Of a stretch of 64,000 bases of DNA, positions 50,316 through 63,140 are shown in pieces; position 1 is the first letter of the stretch, and each line of letters opens with the position of its first letter. The translations under genes and the position numbers were made by a program. The stretch is from the NCBI GenBank assembly GCA_947683625.1, contig CANTUR010000112.1:2728501-2792500 (forward strand), in the 5' to 3' direction. The DNA comes from Mallotus nudiflorus. Lineage: Eukaryota; Streptophyta; Magnoliopsida; Malpighiales; Euphorbiaceae. The notes beneath the pieces are model-generated. The model was not told the origin of the DNA and did not search any database. It was given only the letters and a program-made list of their open reading frames with translations.

Positions 50316-51445
50316 ATTATTTTATTTTATTATAGCTTAGGGATTAAATTGTTTTACTATTGTAAAATAGAGGGAGTTAACATTTTTTATATATACATAT
50401 ATAAAAACTTGAGGAAAGGTTATCAAAGGGATTTAGATGTTGATTGAATTAAATTTGACGATGTAAAAGTTGATTTTCAAACAAAATTGCAGAGAGTGTG
50501 AATTAAGTCAAAACTATGGAAGAGAATGCAATTTACTCTTTAAAATATTTATATTTATTTAAAATCGTAAAACCTATTATTTTCTTAATTAAAATTTCTG
50601 TTATATAATAATTTTATTTTTATTATATATTGATTTATGGTTTACCTTAAATACTTTCATAATAAATAAATATTTAACTTGATATATTAACTTTAGAATA
50701 TATTGTTGACCATAAAATGATGTATGACGAATCATAAATATTTAATTTAGATTTTAAACTTTAACCCCAATTTTTTAAAACCTATAACCACTTAATTTAA
50801 TACAATAGGTAGCTTTTTTTGAAATGAATTTTTTTAAAAGATAGGTTTTGTAGAAAAATCCTAAATTCTAATAACATTAATACTAAAAAGAATAATTTAG
50901 CATTAGTTTTGTGAAAGTGGCTGTCATATTAGTGAAAGTATATGCAATCAAAATCAGATGTAGTTATATTGATTACATTTATAATAAAAGTAAAATATAT
51001 TAAAATTATAAAATTAAAAATTTTGATTAAAATATTAAAATGTAATTACTATTTACTCTAAAATTCCATTCCAAATTGTTTTGTAAAACTGGAGCTGATC
51101 GGGATAGAGAATTAAATTTTTGGTTGAATTCTTATTTTAGTTTCTTCATTTTCAATTTTTTTTAATTTTCATTTTGGGTTAAAAAATGTTACATTTTTTG
51201 AATGTCTATAATCCATGTCCACCCCTCGTAAGGCCATTATTTTAAAATTTCTGAAAATCTGACAAAATTAACTTTAATTATTTGAGTTAAAGTTCTAAGC
51301 ATTCGTCTTCCGTACTAATATTGTGTTCGCATTTATCATTTACACCTCCATTGTTCCTTTAAACTTTTTCTGCTGTCTTCTCTTTTCTTGTGATAAATCA
51401 TGTGCTACTACCGAAGGTCCATTCTAATACTGGCAAAGATCATAT
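50316..51445. other. AT-rich intergenic, nothing recognised
   Basis: No gene, no clear repeat ends. Confidence 0.55.
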
Positions 51446-51945
51446 ACTAACGGTTGTTTGGTTCATAATCTGAAATCCAACTAAAAGAGAATTAGAAGTG
51501 GAATAAAAATTTTAATAAAATGTTTAATTTATTAAGAATCAGAATCAAAATGGAATAGAAAGTGGAATAAAAATTTTAATAAAATGTTTAATTTACTAAA
51601 GAATCAAAATCAGAATCAATCTTATTTATATATAAAAATATATTAAATAATTATTATTATGAATTTATATATTTTATTTTATTATTTAAAAAAATTATCT
51701 TTTATAAATTTTAATAATATATGACAATATTTAAAATTTTAACTAATTTATAATTAATTTGACTTGATTTTATGAGAATGAAAAATCATTACTTACCCTT
51801 AGAAGGGGAATTGATGATTCTCATTTATGGACAAATCAATTCCTATACAAAATTTTAATAAAATAAATACTAAGAATCAGAATCACTCATTTCGATTTAG
51901 AATCCCGTCCTTATTTTTCATTAAACAAATGACCCCTAAAATCAA
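51446..51945. mobile_element. Possible MITE (hAT/Harbinger-like ends)
   Basis: Left end ggttgtttggttcataatct and, on the complement of the right end, ggggtcatttgtttaatgaa are similar, as in MITEs with a TGTTTGG-type terminus. Inside, a segment with tggaataaaaattttaataa is duplicated (51498 and 51563). TSD not identified with confidence. Confidence 0.4.
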
Positions 51946-52590
51946 TATTGCATGTCATTCCAGTGTGGTGACTAATGAACTTTACCAATAACACAATTCA
52001 TGTAGAAATTTATTCATGATTAATCCTCAACATCCAAAATAATTAGCTGAAATTTAAAGAAATCATAGATGAATTGTTGTTCTTAACTTAATTTTATAAA
52101 TTATTCATGTCTCAATGTGAATTTTGAAATTTTAATTTAATTATAATAAATATGTTTTTGTATTTAGACTCAATCTATTAAAAACTAGTAATCTATTTTT
52201 TATTTGTATTTTAAAAGATAAACAATTTATTATTAAAAGTCAGTTAAATTTAACTCTTTAAAAATATATTTAATAATTATGTACCCATTTGAAATTTTTT
52301 AGATTTATCTCTCTTTTATTTAAATTTAATTTTGATTTAAAATTTGATATGCTTTCAAAATATTTTCCAATGAGTTTTGTAATATACTCTTTTAGTATTC
52401 ACTTGATCAAAGTAAGAACAATTTCATACTAGCTGATTCTGAAAGTTATTCGTATAATACAACTAACTCTTTATAATTATAATTCTTCATTTTGATTTTT
52501 CATAAACTATTAAATAAAGTGATCATACTCAATAAAATATTTATACAAATAAAAATTAATTAATAAATAAAGTTTATGAAAACTTAAACC

Positions 52591-52622
<32 letters not shown>

Positions 52623-53074
52623 TTTTGTTTGAAAATACTTATAGACTGATAGACGTTGATCTTCAAAAAGAAAATGGTCTACGCGTGGAAGGTGCCCAGA
52701 AAAGTTGCTAATGCTTCTAATAAATAAGCATGAGTCATAAACTAAAGTAATATACATGAATAGAATGATCACCATCAATCAGTCATGTACCTGCTTAATT
52801 TTGTAGTAGCTTTCAGGGCTTATGTTTTGGATTTAATGTCACATTCCTGAGTAGTTGGGAGAAAATTAAGTGTATAAGAATAATTCTAACGATAATTCTA
52901 ATTAATTTTACCTATAGTGTTCTACAAATTCTAGATTTCTTTTGTAATTGTACTAGAGGACCTTCCAATGTTACTTTACATGGACAAGGTAACAAGGAGG
53001 AAAAAGGTTTTCTGCATTTTCCATTTGTGCTTCAGGAGTTGTTGATTCCACAGCAATTACATTATACAGGGGAC
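51946..53074. other. Non-coding duplicated flank, paralogous to 10258-10589 and 14672-15371
   Basis: Diverged copies of both flanks occur in the same order with no copia element between them, showing that the copia element at 10590-14671 was inserted after the duplication or only in that copy. A (TTA)n microsatellite lies at 52590-52622. Confidence 0.6.
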
Positions 53075-53200
53075 TTTGTAATATGGATCCGCCTTTAATG
53101 TCTCCCCCTGAAATTCTAGCTCCTGATTGTCATTTTTCTTTCACATATTTAACTCTTTATCCAAGCATATTATTTCCAACTCTAAGAAAAATGTCCGCAT
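53075..53200 (-). pseudogene. Fibrillin/PAP relic C: remnants of the last exons
   Basis: Minus strand at about 53100-53075 reads ADPYYKVP, the expected C-terminus after ILKMVDP in fibrillins, preceded by ISGGD with about 14 bp deleted between. Around 53195-53155 the text encodes LEIICLDKELN, a decayed LEVTYLDEELR. It occupies the same place relative to the CNL pseudogene as relic B does to the CNL gene. Confidence 0.62.
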
Positions 53201-54246
53201 TCTGCAATAATATCCATCAACAAGATAGTGTTGCAGCAGCTACATCATCATCTTAGTTTGAGATTATTTAGGCAATTGTTTCCAACTGAGTGCATAACCG
53301 TAGAGGTTTGATACAAAGTGGAAAGAAAGCAATATAACAGCTACCCCTCCCTTCTGGCATTTTATAACATAAGCTTGTTTAATTGAGGTTCTTGCATTTG
53401 GAGTCAGACAAGAAGAATTTCACAAACTTTTATCGGACATCAGCCCTTCTTCATATCTTTTTTTCCCAAAAATGTCAAGGATCTGTTTTAAGAAACATCA
53501 TGTCATCATTTGACAAGAACAGAAACCATTTTTAAGCACAGAGAACATAAGCTTATAGAGTAAAAGGTTGGGGATATTTCCAGACCTTTGTTTGAAGAAT
53601 AGATTGAGATGTTGTACACATGAGCTCCCATTTTCCTATCAGCGGATTAGACTTGAGAGACTCCTTCATTTGTGCCTTGAGCTTAGGAGATATCTGATAA
53701 TGAAAATGCAACTTTAATATAATATCACAATCATGGCAGATTTTGATTTAGAATGAAGAAGAAAAAGGAATACAATTTTGATTTACAGAATGCTGCTGTA
53801 AACAAAAGAAGCTGTACAAATAAATAAACCATGATAAGGTTCAAATTTGAGAGCCGCTGACCTCAAATAATGGAGAGGCAATCTGGAGTACATACCCACA
53901 ACTTTGTAGGAGCTCATAATAAAATTTCTAAACAGTGCAAACCCTTTTTTTTTTTATAATCATTAATGGAATGGAATGTGGCAATTCTTTCAGATATCTG
54001 TGGTGCATGATTCAGTAAATTCATAGGCAAAGTGTTTCAGAACATTTTCGAAATTTCAAAAGGGATGTATCAAGAAAAATCAAAGAAGGTAAAACACATC
54101 ATATGCCACAAGAACTCTTACAAAAGTTTGTCCAGTTAAATTCCAACTTACCAATTGGAGAAAGCAATGAACCTGACTTTTGGCAAGAAGAAGCTGCACT
54201 ATTTACAAAACAATTCCCCTATGACTCTATAATTAATATGAATGAT
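53201..54246. other. 3' flank of the CNL pseudogene
   Basis: Non-coding; matches 19120-20483 in order. No other feature seen. Confidence 0.6.
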
Positions 54247-57200
54247 CTACAAAGCCTGCAATATCAATTTACACAAATTAAAAAAAAAAAACAAATTCTT
54301 ATTAAGGAAATGAAACTGCAATCATAAGAAGTAAGAGAATAAAGACATGATACCTTGTTTATCTGAACCGATGGGATCTGGAAAATGAGAGAGCGAAAAT
54401 CTCTTTCTTTCACAAGAGGACAGCTGTAGATTGTTAGGGATTCAAGCGTGGAAGGGAAGCCTATCTCCTGTGGCAAGGATCGGAGATTTGGGCAATTCTT
54501 TATGAATAGAGAGGCAAGGTTGGGCAATCCCAATCTCACATTTGAGATGGATTTCAAATTCTTAAAATCAGAGATGTAGAGATCTTTGAGGGAAGTGGGC
54601 AATCTCATATTATCATCTGGAAATGAATCTAACATCTCTAAACTTGGAATTGTGCCTTTGATTGTGAGACAGGTAAGGGAGTTGAGCCTGTCAATTCCCC
54701 ACTCTGACATTGGCTGTTTCAGATTCTTGCAACTGTTGACCTCAAAATCTGTTAGGTTGGGGGGCAAACCACCATCCGGAAAGGACTCCAGCCCTCCACA
54801 TCCCTCTATCGATAAAGTTTCAAGAGATGCGAGATTGGGTAATGACCTCAAATTCTCACAGCACTCAATAGATAGAGACCGAAGAGATGTGAGATTTGGC
54901 AATGAACTCAAATTCTCACACCAGTAAATATAGAGAGACTAAAGAAAGGTGAGATCGGGCAATCACCTCAAATTCTCGCAGAATTCGATTCTTAGAGATT
55001 GAAGAGAGGTGAGATTTTGCATCCAGTTGAGCGGTGACCTCAAATTCTTACAGCTGTCAATGGATAGAGATTGAAGAGAGATGAGATTTTGCAGTGAAGA
55101 GGGAAGACTGTGATTGTAGTTCTCAATGGACAATTGTGTAAGACGAGAGAAGCCATTTGGATAATCCAAATTTCTGCTTAGAGACTCCATTAACTCTGTC
55201 GCCCAATTACAACTCCTAATGCGAAGACTCTTGAGCGAATCAGGGAACTCAACATTTGGAGACCACTTGATAGATCTAACACCACTGATTTCAAAACACT
55301 CAAGCTGAAGATTGCAACATTTGAAGATTATCTCCAAATTATTACATATATTTACCTTCAATACTTGAAGATTGCAAGGTAATAGCCCTTCTTCTCCATC
55401 TACCACTGACACCATCTGCTAACAATTCCAGATTTCTACACTTTTTAGAGAAGCAAGTTTGTCTAAATTAGTTTCATCCTTCCACAAATACTTTAATTCT
55501 TCACACCCCCAAATCTTCAAATCTTGGAGTGCCGCCAACTCCTCTATATGCGCTTCATCAAAACTTACAAGCCCTGCAATATGTATCATCTTTAAAATTG
55601 TAAGCGAGGTGAGATTATACATATTTTTAACAAGAGTCCGTTGACACCTTTCAACATGGAGTTTCTGAAGAGATGGAAAACAGCAGGGCAGTTTCCCAAC
55701 AAGCTTCCGACAATTAACTATTCTAAGTTCCCGAAGTTCAGGGAATCTGACTTCATTCACATCATCAGAAAAACACCATTTCTCCCACTTCTCCATCCGC
55801 CTAATACTTAGAGTCTCAAGACTAGCAAAACATATACCATCCCCATATAACTCAACACCCACTTCTTTCACTCCATTCATGCCTTCTATGCTTAGCTCTC
55901 TTAGGGCAGCTAATTGTCCCAGTGGTGGCAGTGACGTGACTTTCCTACAGTTTTTGAGGTTTAGCTTCACCATCTTACTGTATCTGGGATATCCTATCCA
56001 CGATGGCAATACTGTTCCCCCATATCCGCTAATTGAAAGGCTTGATAGATTTTGATGATGGGGCCTTAATGAATTGAGAACCTCCACTTCACCTCTTGGA
56101 TTTCTTGATCCACTGAAATCACTATCCCATTTCAATTTTAATTTTACTATGCCGTCCTTCTCCTTTAGATACCCACAATCTGCATTTCGAATATCCACCA
56201 CATTTTCTAGCCCTTCAACATCAAGCCTTCCCTGCAGATGACATAATTTCTTCAGCTCTGTTAACTTCAGTCCATTCTCTTTTCCCACAATAAACTTGGT
56301 TAAGGTGTGCAGATTTCTCAAGTTACCAATTTGCGGCGGCATCTCTTGTAATTGATCTATATCTCTGACATCAAGGCACTGCAAGTTCTTTAAGTTGCAG
56401 ATGCCCAAGGGTAGACTAGTAAGCCACGCAATCTTAATGTTTGCAAATTTAGCAAGTCCACAACTGATTCAGGCAATCTTCTAATTGGAGCCTGAGATAA
56501 GTTGAGATATCTTAAATGCTTTAAGGCTCCAATAGAACTTGGCAACTCCTCAAAATTATACCCTGCTAGGGACAATGCCCTCAAGCATTTGAATTCTGGC
56601 ACCAACGCATACAACACCTTACCACTAAAGTCGTGATACCGATAATCTACCATGATAGGCAATGCTAAAAATGTCCGCAAACTTTTCATTTTCAGAAAGA
56701 CTTCAAATTTCTGCCACGTGTCAAATTCATGACGAGTGAAAGATGATTGACGAACCATTGCATATGGTTTTGCATCCTCCAAATTATGTCCCAGCTGAAA
56801 AACATATTTCTCCAGTAACTTGCCAAGCTAAGTCATTCATTAGATCATGCATCACATATTGTGATTCGTTGCTGTCAGATCTTTGAAAAATGATCTTGAC
56901 ACCAAATCATGAAAATATTCATGGCCTAATGCTTTCATTGGCTTCTTACTCTCTGCTTGGTACAAAAAACCCTCAGCCATCCATAGCAGAACCAATTCAT
57001 CTTCATCAAACTCATAATCCTTAGGGAAAATAGCACAATAAGCAAAACATTGCTTTAGGTGTGAAGGAAGATGAAAATAACTCAACCTCAAATCTGGCAA
57101 GATGTTGCTTCTCTCTTCTGTCCATAACTCACTCCTTAACACTTCCATCCACACATCAGGATCAGATTTACCACACAAGAGTCCTCCAAGAGCTTTAGCT

Positions 57201-57936
57201 GCCAATGGTAATCCCTGACATATGTTAACAATACTTGTGCCTATTTCTTTCAATTCAATGTGTTCATCAAAATTTTTTGCTCCCAAAGCATGTCGTGTAA
57301 ACACTAACATGCAATCATCATATGACAATTTGTCAAGAGGATATGCTGGAACAGTATCCATCATTCTAAAAACATCTTGACTGCGAGTTGTGATGATGAG
57401 CGTGCTTCCATGCTTCCCGGCTGTGAGAGAATCGTAAAGACATTTCCAATCTAGGTAATTATGGGGCCATACATCATCTAGGACGATCAAAAACTTGTTC
57501 CTTGATAACTTTTCTATCAATTTTAGCTGATGCCAATTCTAATCTTTGTTCTCATCCTTATTCTTTGGTTCCAGAATGATTTTGGTGATTCTAAGAACAT
57601 CAAAATCTTCAGCAACAGAAACCCATCTTTTTAAATCAAACTCCAATGAAGTATCATTGAAGATGAGCTGAGCAAGAGTCATTTTTCCGACACCCCCCAT
57701 GCCAACTATGGGGATGACAGAGGGTTTAGCATCAGTTACCCCATCCTTCATCATTATTTCAATTACAGTCTTCTTGTCTTCCTCTCTGCCACAAATCTAT
57801 GCTTCATTCACCAAAGAGGCTGTGGCTCTTATTGCTTTGCTCTTCCTTGCATCATGCACGACTAAATGCAGATCATCTTTTTCCTTGATGATTTTATCTT
57901 ATCTTTCAGTAGTACTCCTTATTCTAGCAATCATTG
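54247..57936 (-). pseudogene. CNL pseudogene, paralogue of the gene at 20484-24514
   Basis: The minus strand keeps most of NB-ARC and all LRR blocks in the order of the intact gene but in at least six open pieces. The coiled coil is missing: homology starts at about 57936 (MIARIRSTTER; intact copy MISRIRSITAG). Walker A reads GMGGVGKMTLAQ, so the Thr/Ser after the Lys is Met. A TAG at 57538-57540 interrupts DLNW. Frames shift near 56885, 56800 and 56400; further stops lie at 55416 and 54912. FLIVLDDVWPHN, GLPLAAKALGG and CFAYCAIFPKDYEFD are still legible; the MHD lies in a shifted frame (56850). The terminal intron signals survive (donor 54354, acceptor 54256), ending with Ala-Leu-stop. An extra LRR unit is present near 54900-54970. 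Confidence 0.92.
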
Positions 57937-58710
57937 TTATTGAGGCCCATTGATATTGAGGCCAAAACCAAAAATTAGAGGAAAAGAAACTCACCATTGA
58001 ATTTTGTATGGGAGAAATAAGGTGCGAAGAAGTTATGTTGTATATGCTTGACTTTGTTACTTGACTTTGCATAACATGTGCATCATCCATACATGCATCT
58101 CATGCATCATGCTAACACCTTATTTTACAACCATCATAAATTCATTTGGATTTTTCTGTGTTTGGAAATGGAGAGGTGGCTGACTAGAGAGAACCACTTT
58201 GAGTCTGGATTCAATAGTAAAATAGATCCTTCATAGTTTAGAGAAGAGTCTCATTAATCCACTCTACCTAGAGGTACTGCCAACAATAATTAATTAGTGG
58301 GGTTTCATGATGCAAAACAAGTGAAAAATAAAAAGTAATTCACAAAAAACCATAAAATCTATATCCATATAATTTGACTAAATTGATTAAAGAGGGATTC
58401 CAAACAATCATCAAAATGATCTGATGGCAAAATTGTTGGAAAGAAGAGAGAGGGTTCACTTTGGTGACACTCTACCTTAAGCTTTTCAGGTTTTCTTTGT
58501 CGGATTAAGATGCCACCAAGAAGACCATGCCCTGGACCACTATCCACACGAATAAGATATCCCAAAACAATATAGGTGTGCTAGCACTTTTTAAGTCTCA
58601 CTTTTTATTTTCTCTCTATGCGTGTTTTCTCTACATGGAAGAAGTAGAAGAATATGGAGGAGAAAATCAGCATTCAATAACCCTAGAGAATGATATTTAT
58701 GTATAGTCAT
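57937..58710. other. Non-coding repeat-like sequence replacing the CC region of the pseudogene
   Basis: No CNL N-terminus is found. The sequence looks like a dispersed repeat (ttgggatatcttattcg and agaatatggaggagaaaatc type text) and leads into the foldback. It may be part of a larger non-coding element spanning to about 63 kb. Confidence 0.4.
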
Positions 58711-59080
58711 CCTTTCTAGAGTTTCATAAACCACTATTTACCAAAACATTTGCTAAGTTTAAACTTCTTTTTTCTACTTTGATTCTAATTTCAAAATTAG
58801 AATCATTTCCTATTTATTTAGATAACTCTTACCTTAAATAAATTAAGAAATAAATAAATAAATATTAATACACACACAATATATAAATAAATATTTATTT
58901 AGATAACAGTTGTGTGTGTATTAATATTTATTTATTTGTTTCCTAATTTATTTAAGGTAAGAGTTATCTAAATAAATAGGAAATGATTCTAATTTTGAAA
59001 TTAGAATCAAAGTAGAAAAAGAAGTTTAAACATACCAAAATTGTTTTGGTAAATGGAGGTTTATGAAACCCTAGAAAGGG
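58711..59080. repeat. Long foldback: inverted repeat with ~170-bp arms and a 30-bp loop
   Basis: Left arm 58711-58879 (ctttctagagtttcataaac onwards, ending cacacacaa) and right arm 58910-59080 (ttgtgtgtgt to ccctagaaagg) are near-perfect complements with few mismatches and small indels. The 30-bp loop (58880-58909) is itself partly palindromic (aaataaatatttattt). An RNA from it would be a single long hairpin. Confidence 0.93.
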
Positions 59081-61365
59081 CTTTAAATAAATTACAAAAA
59101 TAAATAAATTGTAATATCCCGTGTTTTTAAATATTTTTACACTGTACAGGGATATGCAGTGTTAATAATTTATGTATATATATTACGATATTTTTACGAG
59201 ATTGATATGTATTTAAAATATATTTTTAATTATTGTGTATTATTTATAGTGCTTTACATAAAATTTTCTCGGGACTTGCATTTTTGGGGAAATTTTCACA
59301 TAAATAATTTATTATTAATTATTTTAAATATATTTTCGGACTTGCATGAACTCATACGTATTTTTAATATACTAGATAACGCGTGTATGTGTACTTATTT
59401 ATCTAATTAGGGTTTAATATATTATCCTAATATTTTATTAATTAATTATTTGTTTTATTGTTATTTAATTATTTTTAATTAATATTAAATTTTAAAATAT
59501 TAAATATTAAGTGTGTGGGTGTATTTTTTTCAAATATTTTATTATTTTTCTTTTTTTTTCTTTTTCTTTTTCTTTTTTTTTCTTTTCTTTTCTCTTCTTC
59601 TTCCCTTCTCTTCTTCCTTCCCGTGCCCGATCACCAACCACCGCTGCAACTGCCATTCCCCTACCTTCGGTGTGCCGCCAGCAGCTCCGCCTTCCCCAGC
59701 CAGCTGCTCCGCCGCCCCAAGCTCCTTCCCCAGCGCCGGCTAGCCCCATTTTCCCCATTTTGGCCAAAACTTCCTCTCCTCGCCGTCGACCACAATTCCG
59801 GCCACCGTTTTCAACACCGCCGGTCTCTTTCTTCTCCTTGAGCTCCGGTGAGTGTGATTCTAGCTTTGGTTTGAGCTTAAATGGTCTTGTTTTGCTTAGG
59901 TTTCGAATTTTCAATTTCGGCCATATTAGGGTTTTTGATTTTTTTGAACTTCTAATTGATTGATTCATAAAAAATCCCTTCACAAATTTTGATCCTAGTA
60001 GCTTAATATATATGTGTGAATTTTTTTGGAATTTTTGGAGATTATTTGGATTTTTGGGTATTTTTGAATATTTTAATATTATTTTCTAATTTTCGGAAAT
60101 TAATTAAATAAATTATGAAATTGTGTTTTATGGTTAAATTAGGTGTTGAAATGAATTATAGGAATTTATTTGGAATTTTTATGAATTTCTATGTATTTAT
60201 TTTGAATTATTGAAGTTTATGTAATTTTGGGAAATTAGGGTTAATTGTGTTTTAAATTGAAATTAATTGGTTAATTGAGTTTAATTATTAATATTATTGA
60301 TAAATATGTTGAGAAAATTAATTTTGGATAATTGTATAATTTTTGGTGAATTTGTGAAGTAATTTTGGTATATTTATATATATAGGGGTATTTTGGTAAT
60401 TTTATCCTAAATTGGATAAAAATGTAATTTAATTGGTTTTAATAGTTATTTAAGGTATAAAAATTATTTCTACAAATTATTTAGTATTTTTAACTAATTA
60501 AAACTATTTTTCGTGAATTATTTTCAATTATATATATAATATACGGTTTTTCTAATAAAATGAGTTTTTATCGGTTTTTATAGTGTCTTAAGGTTAATTA
60601 TGTAATTTATACTTATAAAATGAATTTCTATATTATAAGGGTATTTTTGGTATTTCTGAAATTGTTCTGTGTTTGTGGACCCCGGTCGGTAGACTGTAGT
60701 TTGGAGTCAGACTGCGGGGTTGTGGATTTGTTTTGAGCTTGTTTTTCGAAGTGTGTTTCTTTGCAGGGTCGGCTCTACTCTTTGAGTAGAGAGATGCCCG
60801 TTTTATAGGAGAGGTTCTGCCGGATTTTCGGTAGAATTCTTGTAAAACGTGTTGTCCGGTCGAACCCTAATCTCAATTCTGTGTTTAATATTCTAGATCT
60901 AATTCTAGGATTTTTTGTTAGGTTTATTCTGATTTCTGTCGTTATTGTTTGTTTAGTTGCGCCGAGACCGAGGGCTAGTGGTCCAGGCTCGTCGGACCTA
61001 TCTCGTGGAGCGCATTAGGGTGAGTTGTTATTTTATATGTATATGCTTAGGATGCATGATTTAGAAATGCATGTTTTATTTTCATTAAAATGCATAAATA
61101 ATGTGATTTGTATTTAAGTATATTTTTAGTTTATTTTTGGTTTATTTTTGGTATATATAAAATTATATGCATGTTTTAGCTTAATTTGTAATTTAATTGG
61201 ATTCATTTGACATATATATACTCGAAATATACCTGGTTTACTTTTGGTATATTTCCGGTATATATATATATGGTTTATATTGCTATTTTATTTAAATTCA
61301 TGCATCATGTATTTGTGAATGGATGTTTTATATTTATTGATGAAGGATATCGATAGAACGTGCTA

Positions 61366-61404
61366 CCTAGTGGGCAGCACTAGGACCAAGTACGTACCGG
61401 TACG
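61366..61404 (+). other. LTR dyads: CCTAGTG hairpin and CGTACCGGTACG palindrome
   Basis: CCTAGTG (61366) and CACTAGG (61378) form a 7-bp stem around a 5-base loop; 8 bases on is a perfect 12-bp palindrome. Both recur in the LTR copies at about 4667-4710, 5860-5900 and 31196-31230; copy B (44450-44480) has decayed forms. Confidence 0.8.
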
Positions 61405-61476
61405 CTTATAACAGATAAGCTATATTACTAACCATTTGTGGATATTGATTGATTATGATCATTTGATGTGTGAGAT

Positions 61477-61575
61477 GTGATTGCTGGAGCTCGGTTGACC
61501 AAGTGTCTCGGGGCCAATCACACTGGCAGTCAGACTGCTGGAGCTCGGTTGACTTAGTGTCTCGGGGCCAGTCTA
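61477..61575 (+). other. LTR paired hairpin units with different but self-complementary arms
   Basis: Unit 1 arms GTGATTG (61477) and CAATCAC (61515); unit 2 arms CAGACTG (61531) and CAGTCTA (61569). Both enclose the same core, GGAGCTCGGTTGAC and GTGTCTCGGGGCC. The same pair occurs, reversed, at 4479-4577, 5662-5776 and 31008-31108, and in sense at 44576-44685. Confidence 0.82.
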
Positions 61576-62271
61576 CTATCTAAATGGATTAAGTGGATAT
61601 ATTTGGATTAAGTGAGCCTGTATGGCTAGAGTGTTGTCTAATATTGTTTGAGGTTTCGCTATCATAGGGTTCTATTTGATCCTTCATAAAAGATGATTTT
61701 CAATAAAATATATAAAAAAATGATTTTCTGCATCTGTGTGAATTTTCCTGTATATATACATATTATATATATAGTGTTGACTGTATGCATTGTCATTTAG
61801 TATGCATGTATATATATTATAGTAATTCACTCAGTGAGGTCTGACTCCCCTCCGTTGACTATTTTTCAGGAGAGTCAACATCTTCAGACCTCAGTAGCAG
61901 GCCTGTACGCCGGATTTCTTCCACCCCGACTTCTTTGTGTAAACTGCTTACTTGAGTCTTATTTTTATAATATAGACACTGCAGTAGTTGTAAATTAATT
62001 GTGGGATTTTATGTATTTTATTTATGTGAGATATTGTATATTTGAATTGGATTTGTATTAAAAGATTATATATATATGAGATGAGATTTGACTTAAATCC
62101 AGTTGGTGAAAATAATATTGTGATATTTATGATTTTTATTTCCGCTGCATTATATATTATTATTATATGCATGTTTATTTCTTTTTTTAGGCTTGCTACG
62201 GGTTCCGGATTCGAAAGAATTCCCGTTCCCTAACGCCGGTCATGGCCCCTATTTTGGGTCGTGACATAAAT

Positions 62272-63140
62272 ATTAATAAATACACACACATACACACACA
62301 CACACATATTCACTTATTTATTTAATCTTTCATAGGGATTATTATTGGGTTAATTAATCGAAGTTTGCTTTGGGTCTGTTATAAGTGTGTGACCCTGTAG
62401 GTTCACACAACATTGACAGTAGGTCTAAAATTCTCATTTTAGCCCATAAGTTATAATTAGTCTATAGTAAGACATGATGACTACCCAAGTTATATGAAGG
62501 TCGATAATTTGACATAACCTAATACATAATGTGTATTATAGTCCTTTTGTCACACGATATCTTGGTTGAACATAAGACATCGTATATGTCATCCTTATAT
62601 TGTTCAATCATATTCTTTCTCAATTCCAAGTAGACTGATGCTGATAACTCTTTATATGATATTGATAACTCTTCATCAATACATTTTAGCATGACCATAC
62701 ATTTCTCTTCAGTTTAACTCATTGAGGGGCTCACAAATATCTTCTCATAATTAATGAGGGACAAACTCTATATTAATCACTCACATTCCTCACATAACTC
62801 ATTCTATATCCAATCACAACCTATTTTACCATCCGATTAAAGATGATGTAGGGATCTGTCAAAATACATAACTCATCATGTAGGAAACCATGGTGATTTC
62901 AGGTCAAAGGACTCAAATAATACTACTGTGATCACATGATCATGTGCATTTATGGAGGTGCACAGGCTAATGGTGATCATCTATTGGTTTGTTATTGTTT
63001 GTGGGAGGGTTTGCATGAATAGGCTTTGTAGATTGGAGTTGCCATCCAATCTGAATCAGGATAAAGTTAATTAAAAATTTGCTTTCATAACTAGAGAATT
63101 AGGGTTCAGGGGGTAGGAATTACTTACCCTGTTTCTTATC
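62272..63140. other. Non-coding dispersed-repeat-like sequence
   Basis: Contains ctgttataagtgtgtgaccc and taggttcacacaacattgac, a style I associate with an abundant unclassified plant repeat, but I cannot name it. No gene. The first bases continue the foldback-side sequence interrupted by the solo LTR. Confidence 0.4.

Larger units (their letters stand above)
59110..62266 (+). mobile_element. Gypsy solo LTR, 3157 bp, TSD taaat
   Basis: The best-preserved copy of the family: TGTAATATCCCGTG at 59110, TTGGGTCGTGACA ending at 62266, flanks taaat (59105-59109) and taaat (62267-62271). In order it holds a CT-rich leader-like block (59545-59850), a long AT-rich arm, the CTCTACTC/GAGTAGAG hairpin (60773-60791), CCTAGTG hairpin (61366-61384), palindrome CGTACCGGTACG (61393-61404), paired hairpins (61477-61575), and the nested stem 61837-61891. 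No coding domain; ORFs over the CT-rich block are low complexity. Confidence 0.95.

Noticed and set aside
61948..62233. Open frames on both strands with matches at 5053-5250
   Set aside because: Shared because both are the same part of homologous LTRs; short and AT-driven.
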